Assembly (NCBI RefSeq): GCF_024347415.1
Contig: NZ_AP025476.1
Location: 2,108,001 to 2,172,000 of the forward strand
Reading direction: 5' to 3'
Length of the DNA stretch: 64,000 nucleotides
From: Vibrio crassostreae
Lineage (GTDB): Bacteria; Pseudomonadota; Gammaproteobacteria; Enterobacterales; Vibrionaceae
Shown here: positions 38,525 through 48,423 of the stretch, piece by piece
Position numbering within the stretch: the stretch's first letter is position 1
Layout: each line of letters starts with the position of its first letter
The notes under the pieces: model-generated
What the model saw: the letters and a program-made list of their open reading frames with translations, nothing else
Told to the model about the DNA's origin: nothing
Databases searched by the model: none
Made by a program: the position numbers and the translations under genes

Positions 38525-39580
38525 CATCGACTCCTTAATGATTGTTAATTTACTTTCGATATTTAACGTTTTGTTTACATAAAGGATACTTGAAGATCTT
38601 GTCAAATCAACATTAAACAATCATTTATCCCGTCAGATTTAATAATTCAGACACTAAATCCAACTTGAAAATAAAAAGCAGTGTATAACACCAGAATAAA
38701 AGATGACCAACTCTTAAAACTAGCACACTCCACTAGCTAGTTATAAATCCCTACAAATTTAAATTTAACGATATTATAAACTAGCAAGCTAGGTTTCATA
38801 TTGTGTCAGCCCTTTCACTTCAATACGTCAGCCTCCTTGCATGAGTTCAGCCCTCACTCTCGCCATCATTCATTTCTATGCTTTTGCACAGCAAAATACG
38901 ACCTACCTATCAGTTGCCAAGCTATTGATTATTTACACAACAAACTGAAATTGGTTAATTTATGAGTACGCCAGAATCCACACGCCTTTGCTTGCGCGTC
39001 TGGAACAGGTCGAGTTCGGGGGGAACTCGGCCGCCCCAAATGGCTTACTTTCTTTCACGCAACTGTTTCTCTTAACTTTCAATAACGAAAATACACAGTT
39101 TTAAACGGTGCACACCTAATACGAATTGACGATCTGGTTTATGTGAAGAATTTGAAATGGGGCATTGAGAAAGGACTTTACTTAGTGGTTGATGCAACTA
39201 AGAGCATGAAGCGTTTGATATCGATCATAACAACGGACGCAACTTCAAAATCATCGGCAAGTATTCGTCAATGTGTGGTGTTCTTCGCTAGCACGTTTAT
39301 GCTGTTTGCTGTAAATCCCTGTGTAGTATCACGGGGTAGATTCGACCTAACTATCAGGCTCTCTGAACAATCTCACTTTACAATACAACGTAAGGTTTTT
39401 CATTTACTCAGTTGTACGATATGTCTCTTTTGGTTTAAAATAGAGTCAAAATAGTCCTAACCTATGCGTCGTACTCTACTGGGAAAGTTTAGTGCGCTTG
39501 GTATTTAAAGGCGGCTTATTTGAATTAGTCATCTCTATGAGATTTTTAAAACTACAACGCTATGGATAAAATAGTACAAA
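38525..39580. other. Long AT-rich non-coding stretch at left flank of the accessory block
   Basis: About 1 kb without a gene I can support. Contents: the dioxygenase promoter side; a GC-rich perfect hairpin CGAGTTC-GGGGG-GAACTCG (39011-39029) that contrasts with its surroundings; and a 103-codon open frame at 39143-39454 with no ribosome site or recognisable domain. It reads like decayed or insertion-hot-spot DNA. Confidence 0.5.
39454..39471 (+). repeat. Left flanking direct repeat of the TIR/channel block
   Basis: GTCCTAACCTATGCGTCG, 16 of 18 identical to 41651-41668 in the same orientation, 2197 bp apart. Together the two copies bracket the three-gene operon. Confidence 0.65.
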
Positions 39581-40213
39581 ATGAAGAATGGTTTTATATA
39601 TCCTTTGTTCGATTCATTAATTAGGCTTTTTTACTACTGTAACTTAGTTGAATTTTTCAAGTTTATTGCAAAGCTGTGCCATGGCATTTGCAAACAAACC
39701 CCATTAACTGATTCAGAGAAAATTCATTGCTGCAATATTGCAATCGACATTTATCAACTATTTAAATGGGTCGTGCTACTTGGACTATGGAAGCTAGACG
39801 TAAATTCAGATCTTGCACTTTTCTTTACTTATTATTTACTTTCTTCCAACCTTTTTACTTATTTTTACTACCATGTTTGGGGAAGTAAATTTAGTCAAAG
39901 AACAAATCGCGAAGCATTGAATCGAAAATTTTTAAATGCATTATTAGCAGTTAGCTATTATTTAGCTTGCTATGCATACCTCTACCAAGTTCATTTCAGT
40001 TGCGAGATAAGCTGGCCAGACAATCTTATAGACTCCACAAACGCGGTATACCTAAGCATTGCAAATGCTTTTACTCTAACTTATGGCGGTTTTTCTCCCT
40101 TGACTCAAGAAATCCGAGTGGTTTTCTTAAGCCAACTAATTAACACGTTCCTTTTCTTCACCATTATCATTTCCAATTCAATCCCAAATCACGCTGGTAA
40201 GGACGAACAATGA
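39581..40213 (+). CDS. Small membrane protein with K+-channel-like pore segment
   Basis: 210 residues. An in-frame stop at 39572 fixes the start at the ATG at 39581. Hydrophobic helices near 57-72, 79-99, 117-137 and 181-198. Between the last two, NAVYLSIANAFTLTYGGFSP (154-173) reads like the pore helix, filter and turn of two-helix (Ion_trans_2) potassium channels, but the TVGYGD filter is TLTYGG. The N-terminal 50 residues are Cys-rich. The stop overlaps the TIR gene start by 4 bp (ATGA), so the two are translationally coupled. I infer an ion-conducting effector of a TIR-signalling system. A general membrane protein of unknown function is the alternative. Confidence 0.68.
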   Translation: MKNGFIYPLFDSLIRLFYYCNLVEFFKFIAKLCHGICKQTPLTDSEKIHCCNIAIDIYQLFKWVVLLGLWKLDVNSDLALFFTYYLLSSNLFTYFYYHVWGSKFSQRTNREALNRKFLNALLAVSYYLACYAYLYQVHFSCEISWPDNLIDSTNAVYLSIANAFTLTYGGFSPLTQEIRVVFLSQLINTFLFFTIIISNSIPNHAGKDEQ

Positions 40214-40701
40214 GCTACAAAAATAAAACATATGTAATGTTCGATGCTGACTCTGATATTGCTACCTATCGTCTAATGACCGCATGGAAAGCTAATAAGA
40301 ATATCGATTTCGATTTCCATAATGCACATGAGTTAAACAACTTGAGGCGCACCGCATCAGAAATTACGATAAAAAGAAAGTTAAGGGAACGACTTAACAA
40401 CACAAAACAAGCAGTTTTATTAGTTGGTAATCATACTAAGAACCTATATAAGTTTGTTCGATGGGAAATTGAAGTTGCGATCGAACTAGACATTCCAATT
40501 GTCGCGGTCAACCTTTGTAACTCTAATTCTGACACTAAAAATACTCCTCCAATTCTTAGAGACCGAGCTTACTTTGTTTCTATTCCTTTTGAGATGAAAA
40601 AAATAAAATACGCATTAGATAATTTCCCAAGTGAATATCACCGTAAGAAATCTAATGCACCAGACTCTAGACACTACAATTGGTCAAATGTTAATTTTTA
40701 G
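40210..40701 (+). CDS. ThsB-like TIR domain protein
   Basis: 163 residues, nearly all one TIR-like domain of the ThsB/DUF1863 type. Motifs: KTYVMFDADSD (strand A and the following Asp-rich loop, 6-16), AWKANKNIDFDFHNAHE (25-41), IKRKLRERLNNTKQAVLLVGNHT (54-76) and VRWEIEVAIELDIPIVAVNL (83-102), where Glu86 of W-E-I is the conserved TIR NADase glutamate. In Thoeris, ThsB makes an ADP-ribose-derived signal on phage infection that activates ThsA. No ThsA (SIR2/SLOG or macro) gene is nearby; the overlapping channel gene is the likely receiver. Cytosolic. Confidence 0.82.
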   Translation: MSYKNKTYVMFDADSDIATYRLMTAWKANKNIDFDFHNAHELNNLRRTASEITIKRKLRERLNNTKQAVLLVGNHTKNLYKFVRWEIEVAIELDIPIVAVNLCNSNSDTKNTPPILRDRAYFVSIPFEMKKIKYALDNFPSEYHRKKSNAPDSRHYNWSNVNF

Positions 40702-40748
40702 TTACATCTTTGATGTCTTTTCGAATATAAATTTAAATAGAGGTAATA

Positions 40749-41573
40749 ATGGAAGACAATATTTGTGGGATAGTAATGCCGATTTCATCAATAGATGGTT
40801 GCGGTGAATCTCACTGGAAAGATGTATATGGAATAATCGAAGAAGCGGTCAAAGATGCTGGCTTTGAAGCTAACATGGTTAGTAGGTCCGATGACGTAGG
40901 GGTAATTCAAAAACGCATTATCCAAAATCTATACGAAAATCCAATTGTCGTGTGTGATATCAGTGGTAAAAACCCTAATGTAATGTTTGAGCTTGGTATG
41001 AGGCTAGCTTTTGATAAGCCAACGATTATTGTTAAGGATGAGGAAACTTCGTACTCATTTGATACATCTTCAATAGAGCATATTGAGTATCCACGTGACC
41101 TGCGCTTCACAGAAATAGTTAAGTTTAAGGATAAATTAAGAGATAAGATCGTTAATACTCTGCAAAAGTCAAAAGACGACCCAAACTACACCACTTTCCT
41201 CAAACACTTTGGCGAATTTAAAATTGCTAAGATTGACACTAAAGAAGTTTCTAGCGATGAGATTATCTTAGATGAACTGAAAAGTTTGAAATCTGCTATT
41301 GCAAGTATGGAGCACCGTCGTACTCCCACTAGTAAAACACAATCCAAGTATGACGTAGTTGTATGCGCAAGAAAAAGTTCTCTTGAAGCTCTCAATTTTG
41401 CTTCTAACGAAATAGAACAAATGCCTGAGGTTACAATGATTACAAAGCGAAGACTGCCAAACAATCATTACCATTTGTATATTAACCTTACAGACGACTC
41501 TAACAGGTCCGATTTTAGAGATATAGTTCTCGAACTTTTACCTGAATGTACAGTTAACTTAAAACGCACTTAG
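40749..41573 (+). CDS. Nucleoside deoxyribosyltransferase/TIR-like domain protein with novel C-terminal domain
   Basis: 274 residues; ribosome site AGAGGT ahead of the ATG. Residues 1-135 form a Rossmann-like fold: GIVMPISSIDGCGESHW, then VVCDISGKNPNVMFELGMRLAFDKPTIIVKD (67-97). The D-x-S-x-x-N-x-N-V-M-F-E81-L-G pattern is that of deoxyribosyltransferase-like and related TIR-like NAD/nucleotide-processing domains in defence systems. Residues 140-200 are a charged helical linker; the C-terminal 75 residues (from SKYDVVVCARKS) look like a beta-alpha-beta ferredoxin-like domain I cannot name, perhaps a sensor. Same operon as the TIR and channel genes (47-bp gap). Confidence 0.7.
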   Translation: MEDNICGIVMPISSIDGCGESHWKDVYGIIEEAVKDAGFEANMVSRSDDVGVIQKRIIQNLYENPIVVCDISGKNPNVMFELGMRLAFDKPTIIVKDEETSYSFDTSSIEHIEYPRDLRFTEIVKFKDKLRDKIVNTLQKSKDDPNYTTFLKHFGEFKIAKIDTKEVSSDEIILDELKSLKSAIASMEHRRTPTSKTQSKYDVVVCARKSSLEALNFASNEIEQMPEVTMITKRRLPNNHYHLYINLTDDSNRSDFRDIVLELLPECTVNLKRT

Positions 41574-41604
41574 TTTCTATTGGGCGCCAAAGCATTCTTT
41601 CCTA

Positions 41605-41628
41605 TATAGGCTTCTAGCGGAGCCTATA
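41605..41628 (+). terminator. Hairpin after the TIR/channel operon
   Basis: Perfect 8-bp stem TATAGGCT / AGCCTATA with 8-nt loop, 32 bp past the last gene; T-rich but no clean T run. Confidence 0.55.
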
Positions 41629-41650
41629 TTATTCCTTGATATTCGTTATT

Positions 41651-41668
41651 GTCCTAACATGTGCGTCG
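41651..41668 (+). repeat. Right flanking direct repeat of the TIR/channel block
   Basis: GTCCTAACATGTGCGTCG, the partner of 39454-39471 (16 of 18 identical). Confidence 0.65.
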
Positions 41669-42999
<1,331 letters not shown>

Positions 43000-43080
43000 A
43001 TCTGAGATTGCAGTTTTGATTATCGGTGCTCTCGCCTCAGTAGATGCAGGGCGTCATCACATTTTGTTGTAAATCCCTAG

Positions 43081-43108
43081 AGCCCAGTGGTATATCCACT
43101 GGGCTTTC
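43081..43108 (+). terminator. trxB terminator
   Basis: Perfect 10-bp stem AGCCCAGTGG / CCACTGGGCT, 5-nt loop, then TTTCTTTT. Confidence 0.88.
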
Positions 43109-43132
43109 TTTTGTATACTAGCCGCCCTCAAC

Positions 43133-43147
43133 AAATAATAATTATCA
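43133..43147. promoter_or_regulatory. Fur-box-like sequence before cydD
   Basis: AAATAATAATTATCA matches 12 of 14 defined positions of the 7-1-7 Fur motif TGATAATNATTATCA. TATACT at 43114-43119 may be the -10, which would put the box at the start of the transcript. AT-richness makes chance possible. Confidence 0.45.
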
Positions 43148-43160
43148 TTAAGCCTTCATA

Positions 43161-44945
43161 ATGGATAAGAAAAAACAACGCAGCTTGAACAAGTGGCTTA
43201 AGCAACAGAGTAAGTTAGCGAAACGCTGGCTTATGATTGCGATTAGCCTTGGCGTACTTTCAAGCGTGTTCTTAATTGCTCAAGCAGCTCTTCTCGCCTC
43301 TATTCTTCACCAGCTGATCATCGAGAATGTCGATAAATCTGAACTGGTTGGTCATTTCGCAGGCTTGGCATTATCGGTCGTTGGCCGTGCTGGCTGTACA
43401 TGGGGACGTGAAATCGCAGGTTATCGCTGTGGTGAACAGATCCGTGTCTATATAAGGCAACTCATCCTAGATAAACTACGTGAGTTAGGCCCTGCTTACA
43501 TTAAAGGTAAACCTGCCGGTACGTGGGCAACGCTGTTGCTAGAACAAGTAGAAGACATGCAAGACTTCTTCTCTCGTTACCTTCCTCAGATGTCTCTGTC
43601 GGTAATGATTCCATTCATTATTTTGGTTGTGGTATTCCCAGTAAACTGGGCAGCAGGACTGATCTTCTTGATTACTGCTCCACTGGTACCGATGTTCATG
43701 GCACTTGTTGGTATGAAAGCGGCCGATGCAAACCGTAAAAACTTCAAAGCGCTGCAGCGTCTTTCTGGTCACTTTTACGACCGTTTACAGTCAATGACAA
43801 CCATTCGTCTATTTGACCGCACCAACGCTGAAACAGAAGTTTTGAAAGGTGCATCTGAAGTGTTCAGAACGCGCACGATGGACGTATTGAAAATCGCTTT
43901 CTTGTCTTCTGCGGTACTTGAGTTCTTCACGTCTATCTCTATCGCGATGACGGCGGTTTACTTTGGTTTCACCTACATCGGTGAACTGAACTTCGGCCAC
44001 TACGGTGCAGGCATTACGCTATTCGCAGGTTTGTTTATCCTTATCTTGGCACCTGAGTTTTACCAACCTCTGCGTGACTTAGGTACGTTCTACCACGCGA
44101 AGCAACAAGCAGTGGGCGCTGCCGAAAGTATTGTTGAGTTCCTAGAAACCGACATCACTAAGGTTAAATCAGGTGACACTCAACTAGACCCTGCTCAAGG
44201 CATCAATATTGAGGCTCAAGACCTGAAAGTGTTGAGCCCTGAAGGTGTTCAACTGGTTGGCCCTATCTCGTTTGCGCTTAATACTCGCCAGTCGACTGCA
44301 TTAGTTGGCCCAAGCGGTGCGGGTAAAACAAGTTTGATCAATGCCATTCTTGGTTTCATGCCTTATGAAGGAAGCTTGAAAATCAATGGTGTTGAACTGC
44401 GTGACTTAGACTTGGCATCTTGGCGCAAGACGATCAGCTGGGTTGGTCAAAACCCATTATTGCTTCACGGCAGCATTCGTGACAACGTCACTCTGGGTAA
44501 GCAAGATATCACCGACCAAACTGTTCAAAATGCACTTGAGCAATCTTTTGCTAACGAATTTGTAAGCGAGCATGGCTTGGATTACATGATTTCTGATCGT
44601 TCGGGTGGCCTATCTGTTGGTCAATCTCAGCGTTTGGCTTTGGCTCGCGCAATGATTCAAGACGGCCAGTTCTGGTTGCTCGATGAACCGACTGCCAGCC
44701 TAGATACTCGCAGTGAGCAGCTCGTGATGAAAGGCATCAACAGCAACATCGAAAGTCGCACTGCCCTGCTTGTGACGCACCAACTTGCTCCTCTTCAATC
44801 GGTCGATAACATTTTGGTTATGCGCGATGGTGGTCTTGTGGAACAAGGTCATTACTCTCAGCTTTCGACTGCGGGTGGTTTATTCGAAGAGATGCTTAAC
44901 GCGAACTTAGCTCAACAAGACAATAAGGGTAATTTAGATGCGTGA
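43161..44945 (+). CDS. cydD: CydD, ABC subunit of the cysteine/glutathione exporter
   Basis: 594 residues: six-helix exporter domain (about 20-330) and ABC ATPase domain (about 345-590) with Walker A GPSGAGKTS, signature LSVGQSQRLALARAM (diverged from LSGGQ), Walker B FWLLDEP. CydDC pumps cysteine and glutathione to the periplasm and is needed to assemble cytochrome bd. The stop overlaps the start of cydC by 8 bp, so the two subunits are translationally coupled. Confidence 0.96.
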   Translation: MDKKKQRSLNKWLKQQSKLAKRWLMIAISLGVLSSVFLIAQAALLASILHQLIIENVDKSELVGHFAGLALSVVGRAGCTWGREIAGYRCGEQIRVYIRQLILDKLRELGPAYIKGKPAGTWATLLLEQVEDMQDFFSRYLPQMSLSVMIPFIILVVVFPVNWAAGLIFLITAPLVPMFMALVGMKAADANRKNFKALQRLSGHFYDRLQSMTTIRLFDRTNAETEVLKGASEVFRTRTMDVLKIAFLSSAVLEFFTSISIAMTAVYFGFTYIGELNFGHYGAGITLFAGLFILILAPEFYQPLRDLGTFYHAKQQAVGAAESIVEFLETDITKVKSGDTQLDPAQGINIEAQDLKVLSPEGVQLVGPISFALNTRQSTALVGPSGAGKTSLINAILGFMPYEGSLKINGVELRDLDLASWRKTISWVGQNPLLLHGSIRDNVTLGKQDITDQTVQNALEQSFANEFVSEHGLDYMISDRSGGLSVGQSQRLALARAMIQDGQFWLLDEPTASLDTRSEQLVMKGINSNIESRTALLVTHQLAPLQSVDNILVMRDGGLVEQGHYSQLSTAGGLFEEMLNANLAQQDNKGNLDA

Positions 44946-46659
44946 TTTACTGCCTTACCTGAAACTCTATAAAAAGCATTGGTTTGGCCTATCGCTAGGC
45001 ATGCTATTGGCTTTTGCTACTCTGTCGGCTTCTATCGGCTTGTTAACGCTATCGGGTTGGTTCATTTCAGCTTCTGCGGTTGCAGGCCTTACGATTGCGC
45101 GTGAAACCTTCAACTACATGCTACCGGGCGGTGGTGTTCGTGGGTTGGCAATGAGCCGTACTGCGGGTCGTTGGGGTGAACGTGTTGTGAGCCACAATGC
45201 GACATTCAAGCTGCTGACTGATCTGCGTATCTTCTTCTTCAAGAAGCTGGCTCCGCTGATCCCAGGTCGTATTTCAAACCTTCGTGACGCTGACCTACTT
45301 AACCGCTTGGTTGCTGACGTCGACGCTATGGACCACGTGTACTTGCGCTTAGTAAGCCCAGTGACGGTGGGTGTGTTGGGTATCTTCTTCCTGACGCTGT
45401 TCTTGATGTGGTTCGATAGTTCGCTTGGTTTGATCTTGGGTTCTATCCTTCTGATCATGCTGTTGGTTTGGCCTATCTTGTTCTACAAGCTGGGTAAGCG
45501 TAACGGTGGTGAGCTTACACAAAACAAAGCAGACCTTCGTGTTACCACTCTTGATTGGATTGAAGGCTACAGCGAACTGACTCTGTTCGGTGCAGAAGAG
45601 CGTTACCGTAATGCAATTCTAGAGACACAACACAAGCTGATGGCGAATCAGTTTGTGAACGCTAACCTAACCGGTATGGCTTCAGCAGCACTAATGTTGT
45701 TCAACGGTTTAACGCTGGTTCTTATGCTTTGGCTTGCGGCTGATGGCGTGGGTGGCAATGCTCCAGACCCGTTCATCGCGCTAATGGCGTTCGCTACTAT
45801 GGCAAGTTTTGAATTGTTGATGCCAATTGCAGGCGCGTTCCAGCATTTAGGTCAAACTCTGTCTTCAGCACGTCGCTTGAACGAGGTTATTCTGTCAGAG
45901 CCTGAAGTTCAGTTTGCTGAAGAGAAGCTCGACATCAATAAGCCGCTTGATATTACGTTCTCAAACGTGACGTTCAACTACCCTGATTCTGAGCGCAACG
46001 TTCTGAACGCTGTTGACCTAACAATCCCGGCAACGAACAAGGTTGCGATTGTGGGTCAAACGGGTTCTGGTAAATCGACACTGATTCAGCTTCTAACTCG
46101 CTACTGGGACCCGAAAAAGGGTTACATCTCTATCGCGGGCATTGAGCTAACACAATGGAACGAGTCACAACTGCGTGAATCGATCAGTGTGGTAAGCCAA
46201 CGTGTCGACATCTTAAATGGCACGTTGCGCGACAACTTGTTGATTGCAAAACCAGACGCTAATGATGATCACCTAGCTAACATCCTTAAAGACGTTGGCC
46301 TAGAAAAGTTGCTTGAGAATACTGCTCTTGATAGCTGGTTAGGTGACGGCGGTCGTCAACTGTCTGGTGGTGAGAAGCGCCGTATTGGTATTGCACGTGC
46401 AATCCTTCATGATGCCCCTATCCTGCTTCTTGATGAGCCTACAGAAGGCTTAGATAAGCAAACTGAGCAGAGCATCATGGCTCTGTTCGAGAAGCATTTT
46501 GAAGGCAAGACGGTTATCTTCATTACGCACCGTTTGATCGGTTTGGAATCGATGGACTCTATCGTTCTGATTGAACAAGGCGAGATTGTAGAAAACGGCT
46601 CTCACGAGACACTGTTGAACGAAGAAGGACGTTACTTCCAACTTCGTCAGGCAATCTAG
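44938..46659 (+). CDS. cydC: CydC, ABC subunit of the cysteine/glutathione exporter
   Basis: 573 residues with exporter membrane domain and ATPase domain: Walker A GQTGSGKST, signature LSGGEKRRIGIARAI, Walker B ILLLDEP, H-loop THR. Forms the heterodimer with CydD. The PGGGVRGLAMSRTAGRWGERVVSHN stretch near residue 62 is typical of CydC. Last gene of the unit; a terminator follows 31 bp later. Confidence 0.96.
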   Translation: MRDLLPYLKLYKKHWFGLSLGMLLAFATLSASIGLLTLSGWFISASAVAGLTIARETFNYMLPGGGVRGLAMSRTAGRWGERVVSHNATFKLLTDLRIFFFKKLAPLIPGRISNLRDADLLNRLVADVDAMDHVYLRLVSPVTVGVLGIFFLTLFLMWFDSSLGLILGSILLIMLLVWPILFYKLGKRNGGELTQNKADLRVTTLDWIEGYSELTLFGAEERYRNAILETQHKLMANQFVNANLTGMASAALMLFNGLTLVLMLWLAADGVGGNAPDPFIALMAFATMASFELLMPIAGAFQHLGQTLSSARRLNEVILSEPEVQFAEEKLDINKPLDITFSNVTFNYPDSERNVLNAVDLTIPATNKVAIVGQTGSGKSTLIQLLTRYWDPKKGYISIAGIELTQWNESQLRESISVVSQRVDILNGTLRDNLLIAKPDANDDHLANILKDVGLEKLLENTALDSWLGDGGRQLSGGEKRRIGIARAILHDAPILLLDEPTEGLDKQTEQSIMALFEKHFEGKTVIFITHRLIGLESMDSIVLIEQGEIVENGSHETLLNEEGRYFQLRQAI

Positions 46660-46690
46660 CTTCTCCTTAAGCTATAAAGAAAACCATTCA

Positions 46691-46719
46691 AAGCCCGAGT
46701 TTATGCTCGGGCTTTTTGT
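46691..46719 (+). terminator. cydDC terminator
   Basis: AAGCCCGAG / CTCGGGCTT stem, 6-nt loop, TTTTTG. Confidence 0.9.
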
Positions 46720-46884
46720 TTGTCTGTGATCCTAGTTTCGAGCAGCTCAAACAGATAACCACCGCCAATCACTTATTGCTTATTTGTAAGCACTATTAAT
46801 ACATTACTTACAAAAGCTTACTAAGAGCAAATGCCATTTCTTGTAACATGCTGGCTTTATAGCTTGCAGATAACTTGGTCCCCT

Positions 46885-48291
46885 ATGGTATACAAACTCA
46901 CAATTCCAACTCTTGTTCTGACTACGATGCTCACTGCATGCGGCGGCAGCGACAGCAATAACACGAGCGCGTCAAAGAATGTAATCGATGCATCAAGCGC
47001 TAGCTCAGTGGTTAGTTTAGGAAGCAATTACTCACTACAATTCAGCGTGAAATCGATTGCTGCGGGTACAGACAAAAACGTGAACATTGATATTACTCAG
47101 TATGGTAATACACAAAAAGCGAGCGGCAATTTCGCGCAAGTTCACGGTATTCCTGAGCGCAATTACAAAACCCAAAACGATGCTGATATTACCTTTTCAG
47201 TAACGGCAACAAACTCTGCAGGAAAAACGTTTAGCGTTGAAAACTTCGATATTTACTACGAAAACTTTAACTCAACAACGACACCTGAAATGCTTGCTAT
47301 CGCAGAGGTCGAAAACAACATAAACAACATCATTCGATGGAAAAAAGCGGATACCGTGACTATCAATAAGCAGTTCATTATTGATAACAGTGGCATCAAA
47401 TTTAATATCGACCAAATGAGACCTATGAACCTTTATGTTCGTGTCGGTAACACTTTAAGTAATGGCATTCAATTTGTACCGTACTTCGCTCAAAGTAATT
47501 CTGAGGTGTTCGCTCGTGTACCAACTAACGACTGTTCTGTTATCACAAATACCACGGGTGATTTGCTCGCCAATGGCATCAAGCAACGCACATGCGTAGA
47601 AGCACACGGTTATAAGATTCCACTGTTGATTGAAGACCAGTCAAAAAATAACGGTGCAGCAAAAGTCGCTCACGTTAAGAACATCATGCAGTACTACCTA
47701 GATAGCTTCCCAGCAGAAGTAACTAAGGCTATTTACGACAGTAAAGCTACCATGGGATTCTTTTACGATGATGAGTGGTCTGACAGAGATGGAGGTGACT
47801 TCTTAGATGAAAATTACCGTTTCCAAGATCTGTTTGCGACAGAAACAACTGACACATCGAATCGCGAAAACAAGCCTGACTTAGTGACTCAAAGAGACGC
47901 TGCGTTCGAAGAGATTATTCACTTTGTTCACGATTACGGTGTGATGAACTTAGCGGTACAATCATCTTCATCGAAATGGGGAATAATGCAAAAAGAACTC
48001 GATGAGCTCAATGAAAAAGCGATTCTTGCAGGCTCTTACTTTCCTAACGGTAAAGACTCAACGATTGTCGAAGCTGATTTAGACGCTGAGTCATACGACC
48101 AAGAGTACCTAGCCTACTCTCTTTATGCCTACTACGACCTGAACTATAAGGGTTACAGCGCCCAAGAATTAAGTTCTGCAACTTTCACAGAGCTACAAGC
48201 TAATGACCCTGCGATGGTTACATTTATGGAGCAGTACTTCCCTACTCGTGCGGCCCTTAAAGCTAAGTTCCCAGGTTACCCGAACAACTAG
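46885..48291 (+). CDS. Hypothetical lipoprotein
   Basis: 468 residues from the ATG at 46885, which opens a lipoprotein signal (MVYKLTIPTLVLTTMLTAC, Cys19); an in-frame ATG at 46831 adds 18 residues that spoil the signal. After a Ser/Asn linker comes a beta-rich domain (about 40-130), then a mostly helical domain. In the helical part FEEIIHFVHDYG (341-352) looks like a metalloprotease helix in which the first His of HExxH is replaced by Glu; downstream acidic residues (ESYDQEYLAYS) could be a third ligand. Enzymatic function is not supported. Probably outer-membrane anchored. Family not recognised. Confidence 0.75.
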   Translation: MVYKLTIPTLVLTTMLTACGGSDSNNTSASKNVIDASSASSVVSLGSNYSLQFSVKSIAAGTDKNVNIDITQYGNTQKASGNFAQVHGIPERNYKTQNDADITFSVTATNSAGKTFSVENFDIYYENFNSTTTPEMLAIAEVENNINNIIRWKKADTVTINKQFIIDNSGIKFNIDQMRPMNLYVRVGNTLSNGIQFVPYFAQSNSEVFARVPTNDCSVITNTTGDLLANGIKQRTCVEAHGYKIPLLIEDQSKNNGAAKVAHVKNIMQYYLDSFPAEVTKAIYDSKATMGFFYDDEWSDRDGGDFLDENYRFQDLFATETTDTSNRENKPDLVTQRDAAFEEIIHFVHDYGVMNLAVQSSSSKWGIMQKELDELNEKAILAGSYFPNGKDSTIVEADLDAESYDQEYLAYSLYAYYDLNYKGYSAQELSSATFTELQANDPAMVTFMEQYFPTRAALKAKFPGYPNN

Positions 48292-48323
48292 CTGGGGTTC
48301 ATAACTCTGACTAGCACGCACAA

Positions 48324-48356
48324 AAAAGCCGAATGTGGTATTCACATTCGGCTTTT
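48324..48356. terminator. Bidirectional terminator
   Basis: 14-bp perfect stem AAAAGCCGAATGTG / CACATTCGGCTTTT; shared by the lipoprotein gene and the convergent chemoreceptor gene. Confidence 0.9.
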
Positions 48357-48423
48357 AAATAACGTTCTCGCGGATTAACTTAGTACGTTTTAGGGACCAA
48401 ATTAATCACTGTTCGCTAAGCGC

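Noticed and set aside
39143..39454. 103-codon open frame on the plus strand before the channel gene
   Set aside because: No ribosome site, no domain, atypical composition; region looks decayed.
39454..41668. Integron cassette with attC sites
   Set aside because: The flanking repeat does not fit RYYYAAC/GTTRRRY and no attC fold is evident.
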